This document shows positions 17,171 to 24,664 of a DNA stretch of 64,000 bases, in pieces (the first letter of the stretch is position 1; each line of letters begins with the position of its first letter). The position numbers were made by a program, and so were the translations under genes. The notes under the pieces were generated by a model. It had not been told where the DNA came from and made no database searches. It was given only the letters and a program-made list of their open reading frames with translations. Source of the DNA: Dinghuibacter sp035492835 (GTDB lineage: Bacteria; Bacteroidota; Bacteroidia; Chitinophagales; Chitinophagaceae); NCBI RefSeq assembly GCF_035492835.1, contig NZ_DATJIY010000160.1, positions 34,235 through 98,234 on the forward strand. Reading direction: 5' to 3'.

Positions 17171-17562
17171 GCGGCCGGAACCGCATTAAAAGGAGAGGCG
17201 GCGGTAATCCGCGCCTGCCGCCTCCGGTAAAATACATACGTCGCTACAAAGAGCGCGATCGGAAGGATCATCAAATAACCGTTGTGGGACACCACGGTGA
17301 GCGAATAAGCCGCCGAGACCAGGTCGATCGCAAAGCCCGCAAACGCCCACTCCTTCAACCGGGGAAACCCCGGCACCAGCAGCGCGATAACCCCCAGGAT
17401 TTTGGCCGCGCTCAACAGCCCGGCGAAATAGAGAGGATACCCGAGCGTCGTGAACACCTTCATCCCATCCGGCGTGGCTATCAGCCCGGACACACCCGAA
17501 AATGCCATCAGCAGGCAAAAGAGACCCATAAAGACCCAGTAGAGAATGTTTGTCGTTTTCAT
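17167..17562 (-). CDS. DoxX-like membrane protein
   Basis: Four-helix membrane protein of 131 residues in the DoxX-like family. Visible helices are NILYWVFMGLFCLLMAFSGVSGL, YFAGLLSAAKILGVIALLVPG, EWAFAGFAIDLVSAAYS and LMILPIALFVATYVFYRRR, with the typical FPRLKEWAFAGF turn. The ATG at 17562 is preferred to the frame start at 17580. A perfect TAGCTTTG box lies 19 bases upstream. Function is not established for most DoxX-like proteins. Confidence 0.85.
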   Translation of the reverse strand: MKTTNILYWVFMGLFCLLMAFSGVSGLIATPDGMKVFTTLGYPLYFAGLLSAAKILGVIALLVPGFPRLKEWAFAGFAIDLVSAAYSLTVVSHNGYLMILPIALFVATYVFYRRRQARITAASPFNAVPAA

Positions 17563-17581
17563 GATTGTTGGTTTTGCCAAA

Positions 17582-17589
17582 CAAAGCTA
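17582..17589 (-). promoter_or_regulatory. -7 promoter box TAGCTTTG for the DoxX-like gene
   Basis: Exact TAnnTTTG match located 19 bases upstream of the ATG at 17562, leaving a leader of about 15 bases. Confidence 0.55.
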
Positions 17590-17726
17590 CTGTGCCTCGT
17601 CGTCGTTAGTGAAGTGTGTTTACGACTTTCGAAGGGGCTGATTACGACAAAATCAGGTCTTTAACGTTTTCTGTCCCCGCTGTTCCGCGGGCACGCCTTC
17701 GATGTGTACTCCTTTTGGCAGCATAG

Positions 17727-17822
17727 TTATTTTTTTGAGCGGATTTTTGAGCGGAAGAAAATACCCATGACCAACGATAAGATAAGCCCCGCGCCCGCCT
17801 GGCCCACGAGGGCCTGCATCAT
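17727..17822 (-). pseudogene. Possible remnant of a membrane protein C-terminus
   Basis: A 31-residue frame from ATG to TAA encodes one clear membrane helix (QALVGQAGAGLILSLVMGIFF) followed by a basic tail ending SKK. The frame is open about 30 codons further upstream without a start codon. The pattern resembles the last helix of short Bacteroidota membrane proteins of the DUF4199 kind, so it could be the decayed end of such a gene. It could equally be a chance frame or a small membrane peptide. Confidence 0.2.
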
Positions 17823-17917
17823 CCGGGCGTAAGCCTCCCGGGAGGAGCGCGATGGCGATAACCCGACTTGATAATTTTCGCATCCGTTAAAGTACTGAAT
17901 TTTTGAGCAAAGGTGTT

Positions 17918-17935
17918 AATACCCTTTTGGGTATT
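17918..17935. repeat. Perfect hairpin AATACCC-TTTT-GGGTATT
   Basis: A 7-bp stem with a 4-base loop in the intergenic region upstream of the EXPERA gene. There is no T-run immediately after it on either strand, so it may be an operator or a structural element rather than an intrinsic terminator. Confidence 0.4.
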
Positions 17936-18109
17936 GGAGGGCCGTCTTATCTTTTTCGCTGAGGGTTTTTTTTGGATTTTGGACCCGGGGCGGTGTTCGG
18001 AAGGGCGCCGCCTTTTTGTTTATATTGGACACATGAGGTGCTCCCCGTCGGATTGGGATTTCCCTGCTGAGCGCCTTGATCCTTAAGCGAAAAGGCGTAC
18101 ATTCATGAC

Positions 18110-18643
18110 ATGCCGTCTTTACCGTTGTCCAGGCGCCCCTGGGATGTAGCCATCCTCGTTTTCTTTTGCGTCAACCTCTTTTTTATCACCTATATAGTGG
18201 ACCTCGAACAACTCGTGATCCCCGACGCCGGTCACTTCACCTATCCCCCATGGCCGCCCGCGCGGATGGTGGACCTGGTGCACTGGTACGGGCGCACCTA
18301 TGATCCCGTCCTGATCGCCCGGCCGGCCTGGTGGCGGGCGACGATCTGGATCGACGCCCTGTTCTTCGGCCCCTTTTATGTGGTGGCGATCTACGCGTAT
18401 GCGAAGGGGAAGAACTGGATTCGTTTCGTCAGCATCATGTGGGCCTCGGTGATGCTCACCAACGTGTCCATCATCCTGTTCGAGGAAGTGTGTGGAGAGC
18501 ACGCGTCGCCGCACCTGGGACGCGTTTTCCTGTCCAATGCCGCGTGGGTGATTTTCCCGGTCATCGTGCTTTTCCGCATGGCCGGTTCGGTATACCCCTT
18601 TGCCGCCAAAGGGCGCCGGCAGGCGCCGCCCCCCACGATATGA
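18110..18643 (+). CDS. EXPERA-domain (TMEM97/emopamil-binding-like) membrane protein
   Basis: Four-helix membrane protein of 177 residues with the EXPERA fold. Helix 1 is WDVAILVFFCVNLFFITYIVDLEQLV. The conserved charged/aromatic set follows in DLVHWYGRTYDPVLIARPAWWRATIWIDALFFGPFYVVAIYAYAKGKNWIR, then SIMWASVMLTNVSIILFEEVCGE. Eukaryotic relatives are sterol isomerases (EBP) and the sigma-2 receptor TMEM97; bacterial members have no assigned reaction. Its TGA is embedded in the ATG of the next gene (ATGA), so the two products are likely made together. Confidence 0.82.
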   Translation: MPSLPLSRRPWDVAILVFFCVNLFFITYIVDLEQLVIPDAGHFTYPPWPPARMVDLVHWYGRTYDPVLIARPAWWRATIWIDALFFGPFYVVAIYAYAKGKNWIRFVSIMWASVMLTNVSIILFEEVCGEHASPHLGRVFLSNAAWVIFPVIVLFRMAGSVYPFAAKGRRQAPPPTI

Positions 18644-19437
18644 ATTTCAAAGAAAAATACGGCCCCACCGCCCTCATCGCAGGGGCGTCCGAAGGACTGG
18701 GGGCTGCGTATGCGCGCGCCCTGGCCGCCCGGGGGTTGGACCTGGTCATGGTCGCCCGGCGAAAAGAGGTCCTGGAGGCCACCGCGGCCGCCATCGCAAC
18801 CCGTTATGGCGTCAGGGTCCTGCCCATCACCTGCGACCTGGCGGCGCCGGAGGCCATATGGGTCATCCTCGACGCGCTCGGCGACCGCACCGTCGATTTC
18901 CTGGTGTACAATGCCGCTTTGTCCTATATCGGTCCCTACCTGTCCACGAACTTATCTACCCATACCGACATCGTGTCCGTAAACGCCACGGCGCCGCTGG
19001 TCCTGTTGCACCATTTCGGTCGTGAAATGATCGGGCGCAAAAGGGGCGGCATCGTCATCATGTCATCGCTGGCGGGTTTCCAGGGTTCGGGCGGTCTGGC
19101 CACGTACGCCGCCACCAAGGCCTTTTGCAGGGTGCTGGCGGAAGGCCTGTGGTACGAATGGAAACCCCTCGGCGTGGACGTGATCGCGTGCTGTGCGGGC
19201 TCCATCGCGACCCCCAACTACCTGGACACCCGGCCGGCCAAGGCCAGCGCCCTGGAGCCGGCCGCCCAGCAACCGGAGGCGGTCGCCGAGGAATGTCTTC
19301 GCCGTATAGGGCGCGGGCCCTCGTTTGTCAGCGGCCGCGGGAACCGCTGGGTGGCGTTCCTGATGCAACGGCTCATGACCCGCAAAGCGGCGGTGACGAT
19401 GATGGGGGATGCCCTGAAACGCACTTACGGGCGGTAA
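18640..19437 (+). CDS. Short-chain dehydrogenase/reductase
   Basis: Classical SDR of 265 residues. The cofactor loop reads ALIAGASEGLGAAYARAL, the next site VYNAALSYIG stands in the place of NNAG, and the catalytic serine and YxxxK are in MSSLAGFQGSGGLATYAATKAF. A C-terminal extension carries WVAFLMQRLMTRKAAV, which may contact the membrane, as in the DltE/YqjQ-like group. The start is the ATG at 18640 overlapping the EXPERA stop; the longer frame from 18331 lies over the EXPERA gene and is rejected. The pairing suggests both act on a lipophilic, perhaps isoprenoid, substrate, which is inference. Confidence 0.9.
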   Translation: MNFKEKYGPTALIAGASEGLGAAYARALAARGLDLVMVARRKEVLEATAAAIATRYGVRVLPITCDLAAPEAIWVILDALGDRTVDFLVYNAALSYIGPYLSTNLSTHTDIVSVNATAPLVLLHHFGREMIGRKRGGIVIMSSLAGFQGSGGLATYAATKAFCRVLAEGLWYEWKPLGVDVIACCAGSIATPNYLDTRPAKASALEPAAQQPEAVAEECLRRIGRGPSFVSGRGNRWVAFLMQRLMTRKAAVTMMGDALKRTYGR

Positions 19438-19442
19438 ATTTG
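19435..19442 (+). promoter_or_regulatory. -7 promoter box TAAATTTG for the Hsp20 gene
   Basis: Exact TAnnTTTG match overlapping the stop codon of the SDR gene and 72 bases before the Hsp20 ATG, giving a leader of roughly 65-70 bases. Confidence 0.5.
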
Positions 19443-19514
19443 GCCAAACCGTCTGCCAGTTTAACATCGCGGTACGGGATGGCATCCCGCTTGTGCCGTA
19501 CATAAAAAAACCTT

Positions 19515-19976
19515 ATGGCTAACATCGGTAGAAAAAACCCCGGCCGCCCTTCGTCTTTCGGCGGCGCCATCGACCAGCTCTTCCAGGAGAACCTCGGCCG
19601 CTGGATCGACGACGGAATGTGGAGTGTCGGTAACCTGCACAACCGCAACGTACCCGTCAACATCCGGGAGACAGACAAGACCTACGAAGTCGAGGTAATG
19701 GCGCCCGGGCTGAAAAAAGAGGACTTCCAGCTGCATTTTTCCAACAATACCCTGACCATCTCCTTCGACCATAAGGAGGAAAAAAGCGAGGAAGGGGAAA
19801 ACAACCGCTGGCTCCGCAAGGAATACCGCCAGCAATCTTTCACCCGGTCCTTCAGCATCGACGATACCGTCGACGCCGACAAGGCGTCCGCCCGGTACGA
19901 CAACGGCGTGCTGTACCTGACGTTGCCCAAGAAGGAGCACGCACAGAGCGTGTCCAGGTCGATCAACGTTCTGTAG
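19515..19976 (+). CDS. Hsp20/alpha-crystallin small heat shock protein
   Basis: ATP-independent holdase chaperone of 153 residues. After a short N-terminal arm (GAIDQLFQENLGRWIDDG), the alpha-crystallin domain runs from about 40 to 140: VNIRETDKTYEVEVMAPGLKKEDFQLHF, LTISFDHKEEK, FTRSFSIDDTVDADKASARYDNGVLYLTLPKKE. A terminal INV serves as the IxI/V oligomer anchor. Usual family length. It has its own promoter box and a 70-base leader. The stop region overlaps the convergent lipase-maturation-factor gene by 14 bases. Confidence 0.95.
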   Translation: MANIGRKNPGRPSSFGGAIDQLFQENLGRWIDDGMWSVGNLHNRNVPVNIRETDKTYEVEVMAPGLKKEDFQLHFSNNTLTISFDHKEEKSEEGENNRWLRKEYRQQSFTRSFSIDDTVDADKASARYDNGVLYLTLPKKEHAQSVSRSINVL

Positions 19977-21402
19977 GTATCGCACCGAAGTAGGCGAGCG
20001 ACAACACCGGCATCCAGTTACCCAGGCGTTGCCGTCGCCACCAATGACCGCTCCCGGGTCGTGCAAAGGCGTATTTATACAGCACGGCCCGGATATAGCG
20101 CGGCGGCCGGCCGGGGAATGGATTGTCCGCGAACAGACCGACGATGTCCGGCTGACCGCGCAGCAATTTGTACACCAGGTTTACCGTCCAAAGGTATTGG
20201 TCCGGCGTCGACATCGCCGCAAACCACATCTGCCAGTCAAGCCGTGGCTGGAACGGCGCGATCTGGAGCGGGCGACGGTCGGTATCCACGGGCAGTCCTT
20301 TATAGCGGTATTCTATCCAGCGAACGCTGTCCAGGGAGCCTTCGAAAACGATGTTGTAGCGTTCCTGTCCGACGGAGCCAAAGGCGCCGTAGGTGTTCAC
20401 CAGGTTGAGCGGGTCATAGGACGTGTTCATGACCTGGTGGGACGACAATAGGTTCGTCACCGGCAGGATGCTGAGCATGGCAACGATACCCGTCACCGTC
20501 CAGGCGGTGATCGTCATCGCGCGGGAGGGTCGGGCGGCGTCGCGGGCGGCCTCCGCGCGGCGGACGAGGGCGCGAGGCAGGAGCCGGGACCAGAATCCGT
20601 CGTCAAAACACGCCAGCGCCGGAACGATGGTCAGCCAGTTGAGGAACGACAGGTTCCCGCTACAGATCAGGACGAGCTGCAACAAAACCATGAGGACACC
20701 CGCGATGTGCCGCCCGATACGGGGCCAGAAGGCAAAAAAGGGTGCGATGAGCTCGGCCAGGAAATTGTACCAGACGCCGAGCTGTAACACCCGGCGCGGC
20801 AGGAAATGGAACCACCGGCTGAGCGGGCCCGGGATGGGCTGTGTTTCGAAATGGTAGTAGAGCGCCGTGCCGTCGCGCCAGCTGACGTCGCCCCGGAGCT
20901 TGATCAGCGCCGAACCCAGCATGATCCGGAAAATCAGCCAGCGGAAGAGCCCGATGACGGGAAAGGGCGGCGGGCGGTCGGGAAAGGGACGCGGGTCAGT
21001 CAGCGGGCAGAGGAAGATCGCCAGGAAACCCGTTTCCAGCAACTGGATCTCCCATCCATAGCCATACCAATCCTGCCCGACGTTTACAAACGACATATAC
21101 AGGAACCAAAGCGCGGCCATCATGGGCGCGTTCGCAAAACCGAGGGCGACGACGCACGAAAGCCCAAACCCGCCCCAGGCGGCAACCAGCAGCGCCGTGT
21201 CCGTATGCGTCCACCAAAAGAGGGAGGGTAGCCTGAAAAAATTCGCGTCCACCTGCTGCAGGAAGTCGCCCACCGGGAGTAGCCCCCTGGCCCCGATCAG
21301 CGGGATCACCTGCAGGGCCGCGGCCAGGAAAGCCACGGCATACACCGCCCCGAGCAGTCGGAGGATCATGAACCGGGTTAGCCAATACGTGGGGCGCGAC
21401 AC
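19963..21402 (-). CDS. Lipase maturation factor (LMF)-family membrane protein
   Basis: Polytopic membrane protein of 479 residues related to LMF1/LMF2. It opens PTYWLTRFMILRLLGAVYAVAF and continues IPLIGARGLLP, then YGWEIQLLETGFLAIFLCP and LFRWLIFRIMLGSALIKLRGD, all conserved in the family. The C-terminal half holds the PYDPLNLVNTYGAFG-like segment (here SYDPLNLVNTYGAFGSVGQERYNIVFEG) and a soluble region with DTDRRPLQIAPFQPRLDWQMWFAAMS. LMF1 matures lipases in the eukaryotic ER; the bacterial role is unknown. The start appears to be GTG at 21402, with ATG at 21369 as the alternative. Confidence 0.9.
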   Translation of the reverse strand: MSRPTYWLTRFMILRLLGAVYAVAFLAAALQVIPLIGARGLLPVGDFLQQVDANFFRLPSLFWWTHTDTALLVAAWGGFGLSCVVALGFANAPMMAALWFLYMSFVNVGQDWYGYGWEIQLLETGFLAIFLCPLTDPRPFPDRPPPFPVIGLFRWLIFRIMLGSALIKLRGDVSWRDGTALYYHFETQPIPGPLSRWFHFLPRRVLQLGVWYNFLAELIAPFFAFWPRIGRHIAGVLMVLLQLVLICSGNLSFLNWLTIVPALACFDDGFWSRLLPRALVRRAEAARDAARPSRAMTITAWTVTGIVAMLSILPVTNLLSSHQVMNTSYDPLNLVNTYGAFGSVGQERYNIVFEGSLDSVRWIEYRYKGLPVDTDRRPLQIAPFQPRLDWQMWFAAMSTPDQYLWTVNLVYKLLRGQPDIVGLFADNPFPGRPPRYIRAVLYKYAFARPGSGHWWRRQRLGNWMPVLSLAYFGAIPTER

Positions 21403-21427
21403 ACGATAAATTACGTAAATTTAGCCA

Positions 21428-22204
21428 ATGCGAAACGGCCTTTTGATCGACATGGACGGCGTGATCTACGTCGGGGACGAGATGATCCCCGGGGCGGACC
21501 GCTTTATCGCCCGCCTGCTGAGCGATGGAATCCCCTTTACCTTTATGACCAACAACAGCCAGCGGACGCCGCTGGAGGTGTTGCGCAAGCTCAAGCGGAT
21601 GGGCATCGAGGCGTCCGAGGAGCACGTCTACACCAGTGCGATGGCCACCGGCAAATTCCTGGCGACCCACGCCCCCAACGGTACCGTATATGTGCTCGGC
21701 GAAGGCGGACTCCTGACGAGCCTCCACGAGAACGGCCTGACCCTGGTGGAAACCGAGCCCGATTTCGTGGTCCTCGGCGAGGGGCACAACTTTACCCTGG
21801 AGATGGTCCAGCGCGCCATCAATATGATCCTCGCCGGCGCCAAGTTCATCATCACCAACCGCGACCCTTCCCCCCGCAAACCCGGCTGGGGCAACCTGGG
21901 GATCGCGGCCGTCACCGCCATGATCGAAGAGGCCACGGGCCGCCGCGCCTTTAGCATCGGCAAGCCCAGCCCGGTCATGTTCCGTTCCGCCCGCAAGATA
22001 CTGGACCTCGAAACCGAGGGCACCACGGTGATCGGAGATACCATGGACACCGACATACAGGGCGCCGTGCAGCTGGACTACCGGACCATCCTGGTGTTGT
22101 CCGGCATCTCCAAAAAGGAGCACCTGAACCGCTACGCGTTCAAGCCGGATATGATCGTACCCTCGGTGGGGGAGATTACCTTCCCGTTAAAGTGGTGGAA
22201 ATAG
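21428..22204 (+). CDS. HAD-IIA phosphatase, NagD-like
   Basis: Haloacid-dehalogenase phosphatase of subclass IIA, 258 residues. Motif I is LLIDMDGVIYVG (nucleophile D8, acid/base D10), motif II is FMTNNSQRTP, motif III contains IGKPSPVMF (lysine) and motif IV is VIGDTMDTDIQGA. The C2a cap lies between motifs II and III. E. coli NagD dephosphorylates UMP and GMP in vitro; the substrate here cannot be inferred. It is divergent from the LMF gene with 25 bases between starts, and the stop overlaps the LytTR regulator by 29 bases. Confidence 0.93.
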   Translation: MRNGLLIDMDGVIYVGDEMIPGADRFIARLLSDGIPFTFMTNNSQRTPLEVLRKLKRMGIEASEEHVYTSAMATGKFLATHAPNGTVYVLGEGGLLTSLHENGLTLVETEPDFVVLGEGHNFTLEMVQRAINMILAGAKFIITNRDPSPRKPGWGNLGIAAVTAMIEEATGRRAFSIGKPSPVMFRSARKILDLETEGTTVIGDTMDTDIQGAVQLDYRTILVLSGISKKEHLNRYAFKPDMIVPSVGEITFPLKWWK

Positions 22205-22856
22205 TCTTTTTGTATTCCTTGCCGATAGGGATCGAGGCGCCCCCGATCTCGATCATCTCCGCCGTGTAGGCGTCGATCCGGCGGACGGACACGATAAAGG
22301 ACCGGTGTACGCGGGTAAAAAGCGGCGCCGGCAGCAAGGACTCGATCTCGTGGGTGCTCATCCTGGAGAGGTATTCACCCTGTAGGGTGACGATCCGCAC
22401 GTACTCCCGCTGGCTTTCGATATAAAGGATGTCGGCGAAGGACAACCGCACTTTTTTCTTTTGCACGTTTACGAAGATAAAGTCCCTGGACGCGGCGTCG
22501 GCCGGTTTGGGTACCTTGTTTACCGCCACGAGGAAGCGTTCGAAGGCGATGGGCTTGAGCAGGTAGTCGGTAACGTTCAGCTCGAAGCCTTCGACGGCGT
22601 ATTGGTGATAGGCGGTGGTGACGATGACCGCGGGCGGGTTCGACAGCGTTTTCAAAAATGCCATGCCTTTCAGGCGCGGCAGGTGGATGTCCAGGAAGAT
22701 CAGGTCCACGGTATGCTGCCGCAGGTAGTCGGTGGCGAGCAGCGCGTCCCTGAACGTCTCCTGTAGCTCAAGGAAGGGTACCTGGGCGGCATAGTCCTTC
22801 AGGACCTTCACGGCCAGGGGCTCGTCTTCGATGATGATACAACGTATGTTAGACAT
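22176..22856 (-). CDS. LytTR-family response regulator
   Basis: Response regulator of 226 residues. The receiver starts RCIIIEDEPLAVKVLKDY, with phospho-acceptor aspartate D56 in VDLIFLDIHLP, threonine in VIVTTAYHQYAVEGF and lysine in YLLKPIAF. The C-terminal LytTR DNA-binding domain reads DFIFVNVQKKKVRLSFADILYIESQREYVRIVT and FTRVHRSFIVSVRRIDAY. It overlaps the histidine kinase gene before it by eight bases and is its obvious partner. LytTR domains bind direct repeats in promoters; the targets are unknown. Confidence 0.95.
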   Translation of the reverse strand: MSNIRCIIIEDEPLAVKVLKDYAAQVPFLELQETFRDALLATDYLRQHTVDLIFLDIHLPRLKGMAFLKTLSNPPAVIVTTAYHQYAVEGFELNVTDYLLKPIAFERFLVAVNKVPKPADAASRDFIFVNVQKKKVRLSFADILYIESQREYVRIVTLQGEYLSRMSTHEIESLLPAPLFTRVHRSFIVSVRRIDAYTAEMIEIGGASIPIGKEYKKTISTTLTGR

Positions 22857-23871
22857 GGCTCGAGAGGTTTATGGTCAGTGTGGCGCAAAATTCGGATACC
22901 TTTTGCTCGACGCGGACCTGGTAGTCCGTATACAACAATTCCAGCTGGCGGCGCAGGTTGGACAAACCGATGCCTTCCCTGATGTCGCCGTTGTTTTCTT
23001 CGGTGGAGTTTCGCACCGAAAAAGCCAGCTGACGTTTGGCCACGGACAGGTGGATGTCCACATACGGGCGGTTCCGGGTTTCCGAAACCCCATGCTTAAA
23101 GGCGTTCTCGACGAGAGGGATCAGCAACAGCGGCGGGAGCGCCTGTTTCATGTCTTCCACGTCATAGTGGAAGGATACGCGCAGGCTGTCGTCGTACCGC
23201 AGTCGTTCCAGCGAAATATAGTCGCCGATGATCTTCAGCTCCTGCTCGATCGCGATAAAGGGTCCGCCCGTCTCGTAGAGCATGTAGCGCAGTAGCTGGG
23301 ACAGCCTCAGGATGGTCTCCGGGGCAAGGTCGGACTTGTCCCTGGCCAGGGAATAGATGTTGTTGAGCGTATTGAACAGGAAATGGGGGTTGGTTTGTGA
23401 CTTGAGGTAATTGAGCTCGGCCTGTTGTTTTTCGATCCTTAGCTGTTGGGCCGCCTGCCGGAGCTTGACGTGCTGGAAAATATGCCTTACGATCCCAAAG
23501 AGCAGGGCGGTGGCAAAACTATACCCGAAATTATCGGAAATGCTGTGTTCTTCCCCTGGGAAAACGGTATAAAAATGGATCACCGTCCCCAACTGTCGCC
23601 AAAGCGCGACGCCGCGGGTGGCGAGAATAAAGTGCGCGATGACCAGCAGCGTCGCCTTCCCCGCCTTACGCCAACGCAACCTGGGCACGGTGTATTCAAA
23701 CAGTACGTAATTGACCAGCGTCATGTATATCCCCAGCCAGAGGTTATTGGCAAAGCGCTCGCCAAAGGCATTGGAATGCTGCCCCGCATCGGTCATCCAG
23801 CCCATCACGAGGTGGCCAAGACCGATCCAGAGGTATAGCCGGAACCGTCTGAAGTCGAGGAGCGCCTTCAT
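22849..23871 (-). CDS. LytS/YehU-type sensor histidine kinase
   Basis: Membrane histidine kinase of 340 residues. Four hydrophobic segments occupy about residues 1-135, with no obvious extracellular sensor domain. After a coiled coil (RQAAQQLRIEKQQAELNYLKSQ) comes the His_kinase motif NPHFLFNTLNNIYSLA, with the phospho-accepting histidine, and a HATPase domain with LLLIPLVENAFKHGVSE (N box) and GIGLSNLRRQLELLY (G box). It forms a two-gene operon with the LytTR regulator. The signal is unknown. Confidence 0.94.
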   Translation of the reverse strand: MKALLDFRRFRLYLWIGLGHLVMGWMTDAGQHSNAFGERFANNLWLGIYMTLVNYVLFEYTVPRLRWRKAGKATLLVIAHFILATRGVALWRQLGTVIHFYTVFPGEEHSISDNFGYSFATALLFGIVRHIFQHVKLRQAAQQLRIEKQQAELNYLKSQTNPHFLFNTLNNIYSLARDKSDLAPETILRLSQLLRYMLYETGGPFIAIEQELKIIGDYISLERLRYDDSLRVSFHYDVEDMKQALPPLLLIPLVENAFKHGVSETRNRPYVDIHLSVAKRQLAFSVRNSTEENNGDIREGIGLSNLRRQLELLYTDYQVRVEQKVSEFCATLTINLSSHV

Positions 23872-23922
23872 ATCTTAAATATCGGTAAATCTTTTTGACC
23901 TTTTTCGCCCCTGGCGTTCGTC

Positions 23923-23960
23923 GACGATGCCGACGCTTTGGTGGGCCCTAAAGCATCGTC
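23923..23960. repeat. Inverted repeat GACGATGC / GCATCGTC upstream of the DUF4395 gene
   Basis: Exact 8-bp arms separated by 22 bases, inside which GCTTT/AAAGC can pair, so a long hairpin is possible. A second palindrome, GCGGGCGCCCGC, follows at 23975-23986. Both lie in the 148-base interval between the divergent histidine kinase and DUF4395 genes and could be operators or leader structures. Confidence 0.4.
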
Positions 23961-24019
23961 TGTTGACGCCGCTTGCGGGCGCCCGCGGCGTGGGGTAGTA
24001 TTATGGAAAAATCGAACCC

Positions 24020-24664
24020 ATGCCCAAGACCATTCGCTTTGGAGAAAGCGTACCCGGCTACGACATCCGGGTGCTCAACGAAAGGGAGATACGGGCCGCG
24101 GCCGGACTTTTTTTCGTGGCCACGCTCGTTTCCTTTTTGGTGATCCTGTTCACGGACAACTTCGTCCCGGTGAAATACGTGTTGACCATCTTTTTCCTGG
24201 ATTTTGCCGTCCGTGTCTTTATCAGCCCGCGGCTGGCGCCTTCGCTGGTGATCGGCCGTTTTATCGTGCGCCGCCAGACCCCGGAGTACGTGGGCGCCGC
24301 GCAAAAGAAATTCGCCTGGGTGATAGGGCTCGTGTTGTCGGCGACGATGTTCACCTTCCTGGTGATCGTCAATGCCTATAGCCCGATCACGGGCATCACC
24401 TGTCTGGTTTGTCTTATATTTTTGTACTTCGAATCCTCCTTTGGGATTTGTCTGGGGTGCAAGGTGTATTCGCTGGTGTACCGGAGGAAGGCGCAGTATT
24501 GTCCGGGGGAGGTATGCAACGCCAAACAGCCGATCCAGCGGACTTCCGGGTCGCAGTGGCTGATGGTCGCCTTGTTGATCGCCGTTGTCGTTCTTATCGC
24601 TGTATGGGGCAACGGCTATTTTAAACGCACGCCGCATTATCTGTTCGAAAAACCCGCAAAATGA
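24020..24664 (+). CDS. DUF4395 membrane protein
   Basis: Membrane protein of 214 residues matching DUF4395: an opening VPGYDIRVLNEREIRAAAGLFFVATLVSFLVIL, conserved FFLDFAVRVFISPRLAPSLVIGRFIV, two later helices, and a cysteine cluster in SFGICLGCKVYSLVYRRKAQYCPGEVCNAK. A further C-terminal helix follows. The CLGC motif near the membrane suggests redox or sulfur chemistry, which is inference. The last four bases (ATGA) contain the start of the adjacent PLP enzyme gene, so the products are likely functionally linked. Confidence 0.85.
   Translation: MPKTIRFGESVPGYDIRVLNEREIRAAAGLFFVATLVSFLVILFTDNFVPVKYVLTIFFLDFAVRVFISPRLAPSLVIGRFIVRRQTPEYVGAAQKKFAWVIGLVLSATMFTFLVIVNAYSPITGITCLVCLIFLYFESSFGICLGCKVYSLVYRRKAQYCPGEVCNAKQPIQRTSGSQWLMVALLIAVVVLIAVWGNGYFKRTPHYLFEKPAK

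Larger units (their letters stand above)
17590..18109. other. 520-base interval without a convincing gene
   Basis: The longest gap in the window. It holds a possible gene remnant on the minus strand (17727-17822), a perfect hairpin at 17918-17935, and a TATATTGG box near 18021 that could be a promoter for the EXPERA gene. A 76-codon minus-strand frame at 17653-17883 is rich in Gly/Pro/Arg and does not look like protein. I see no RNA gene. Confidence 0.5.

Noticed and set aside
17653..17883. 76-codon minus-strand frame in the large gap
   Set aside because: Gly/Pro/Arg-rich text without a fold; a different frame in the same place shows a better membrane segment.
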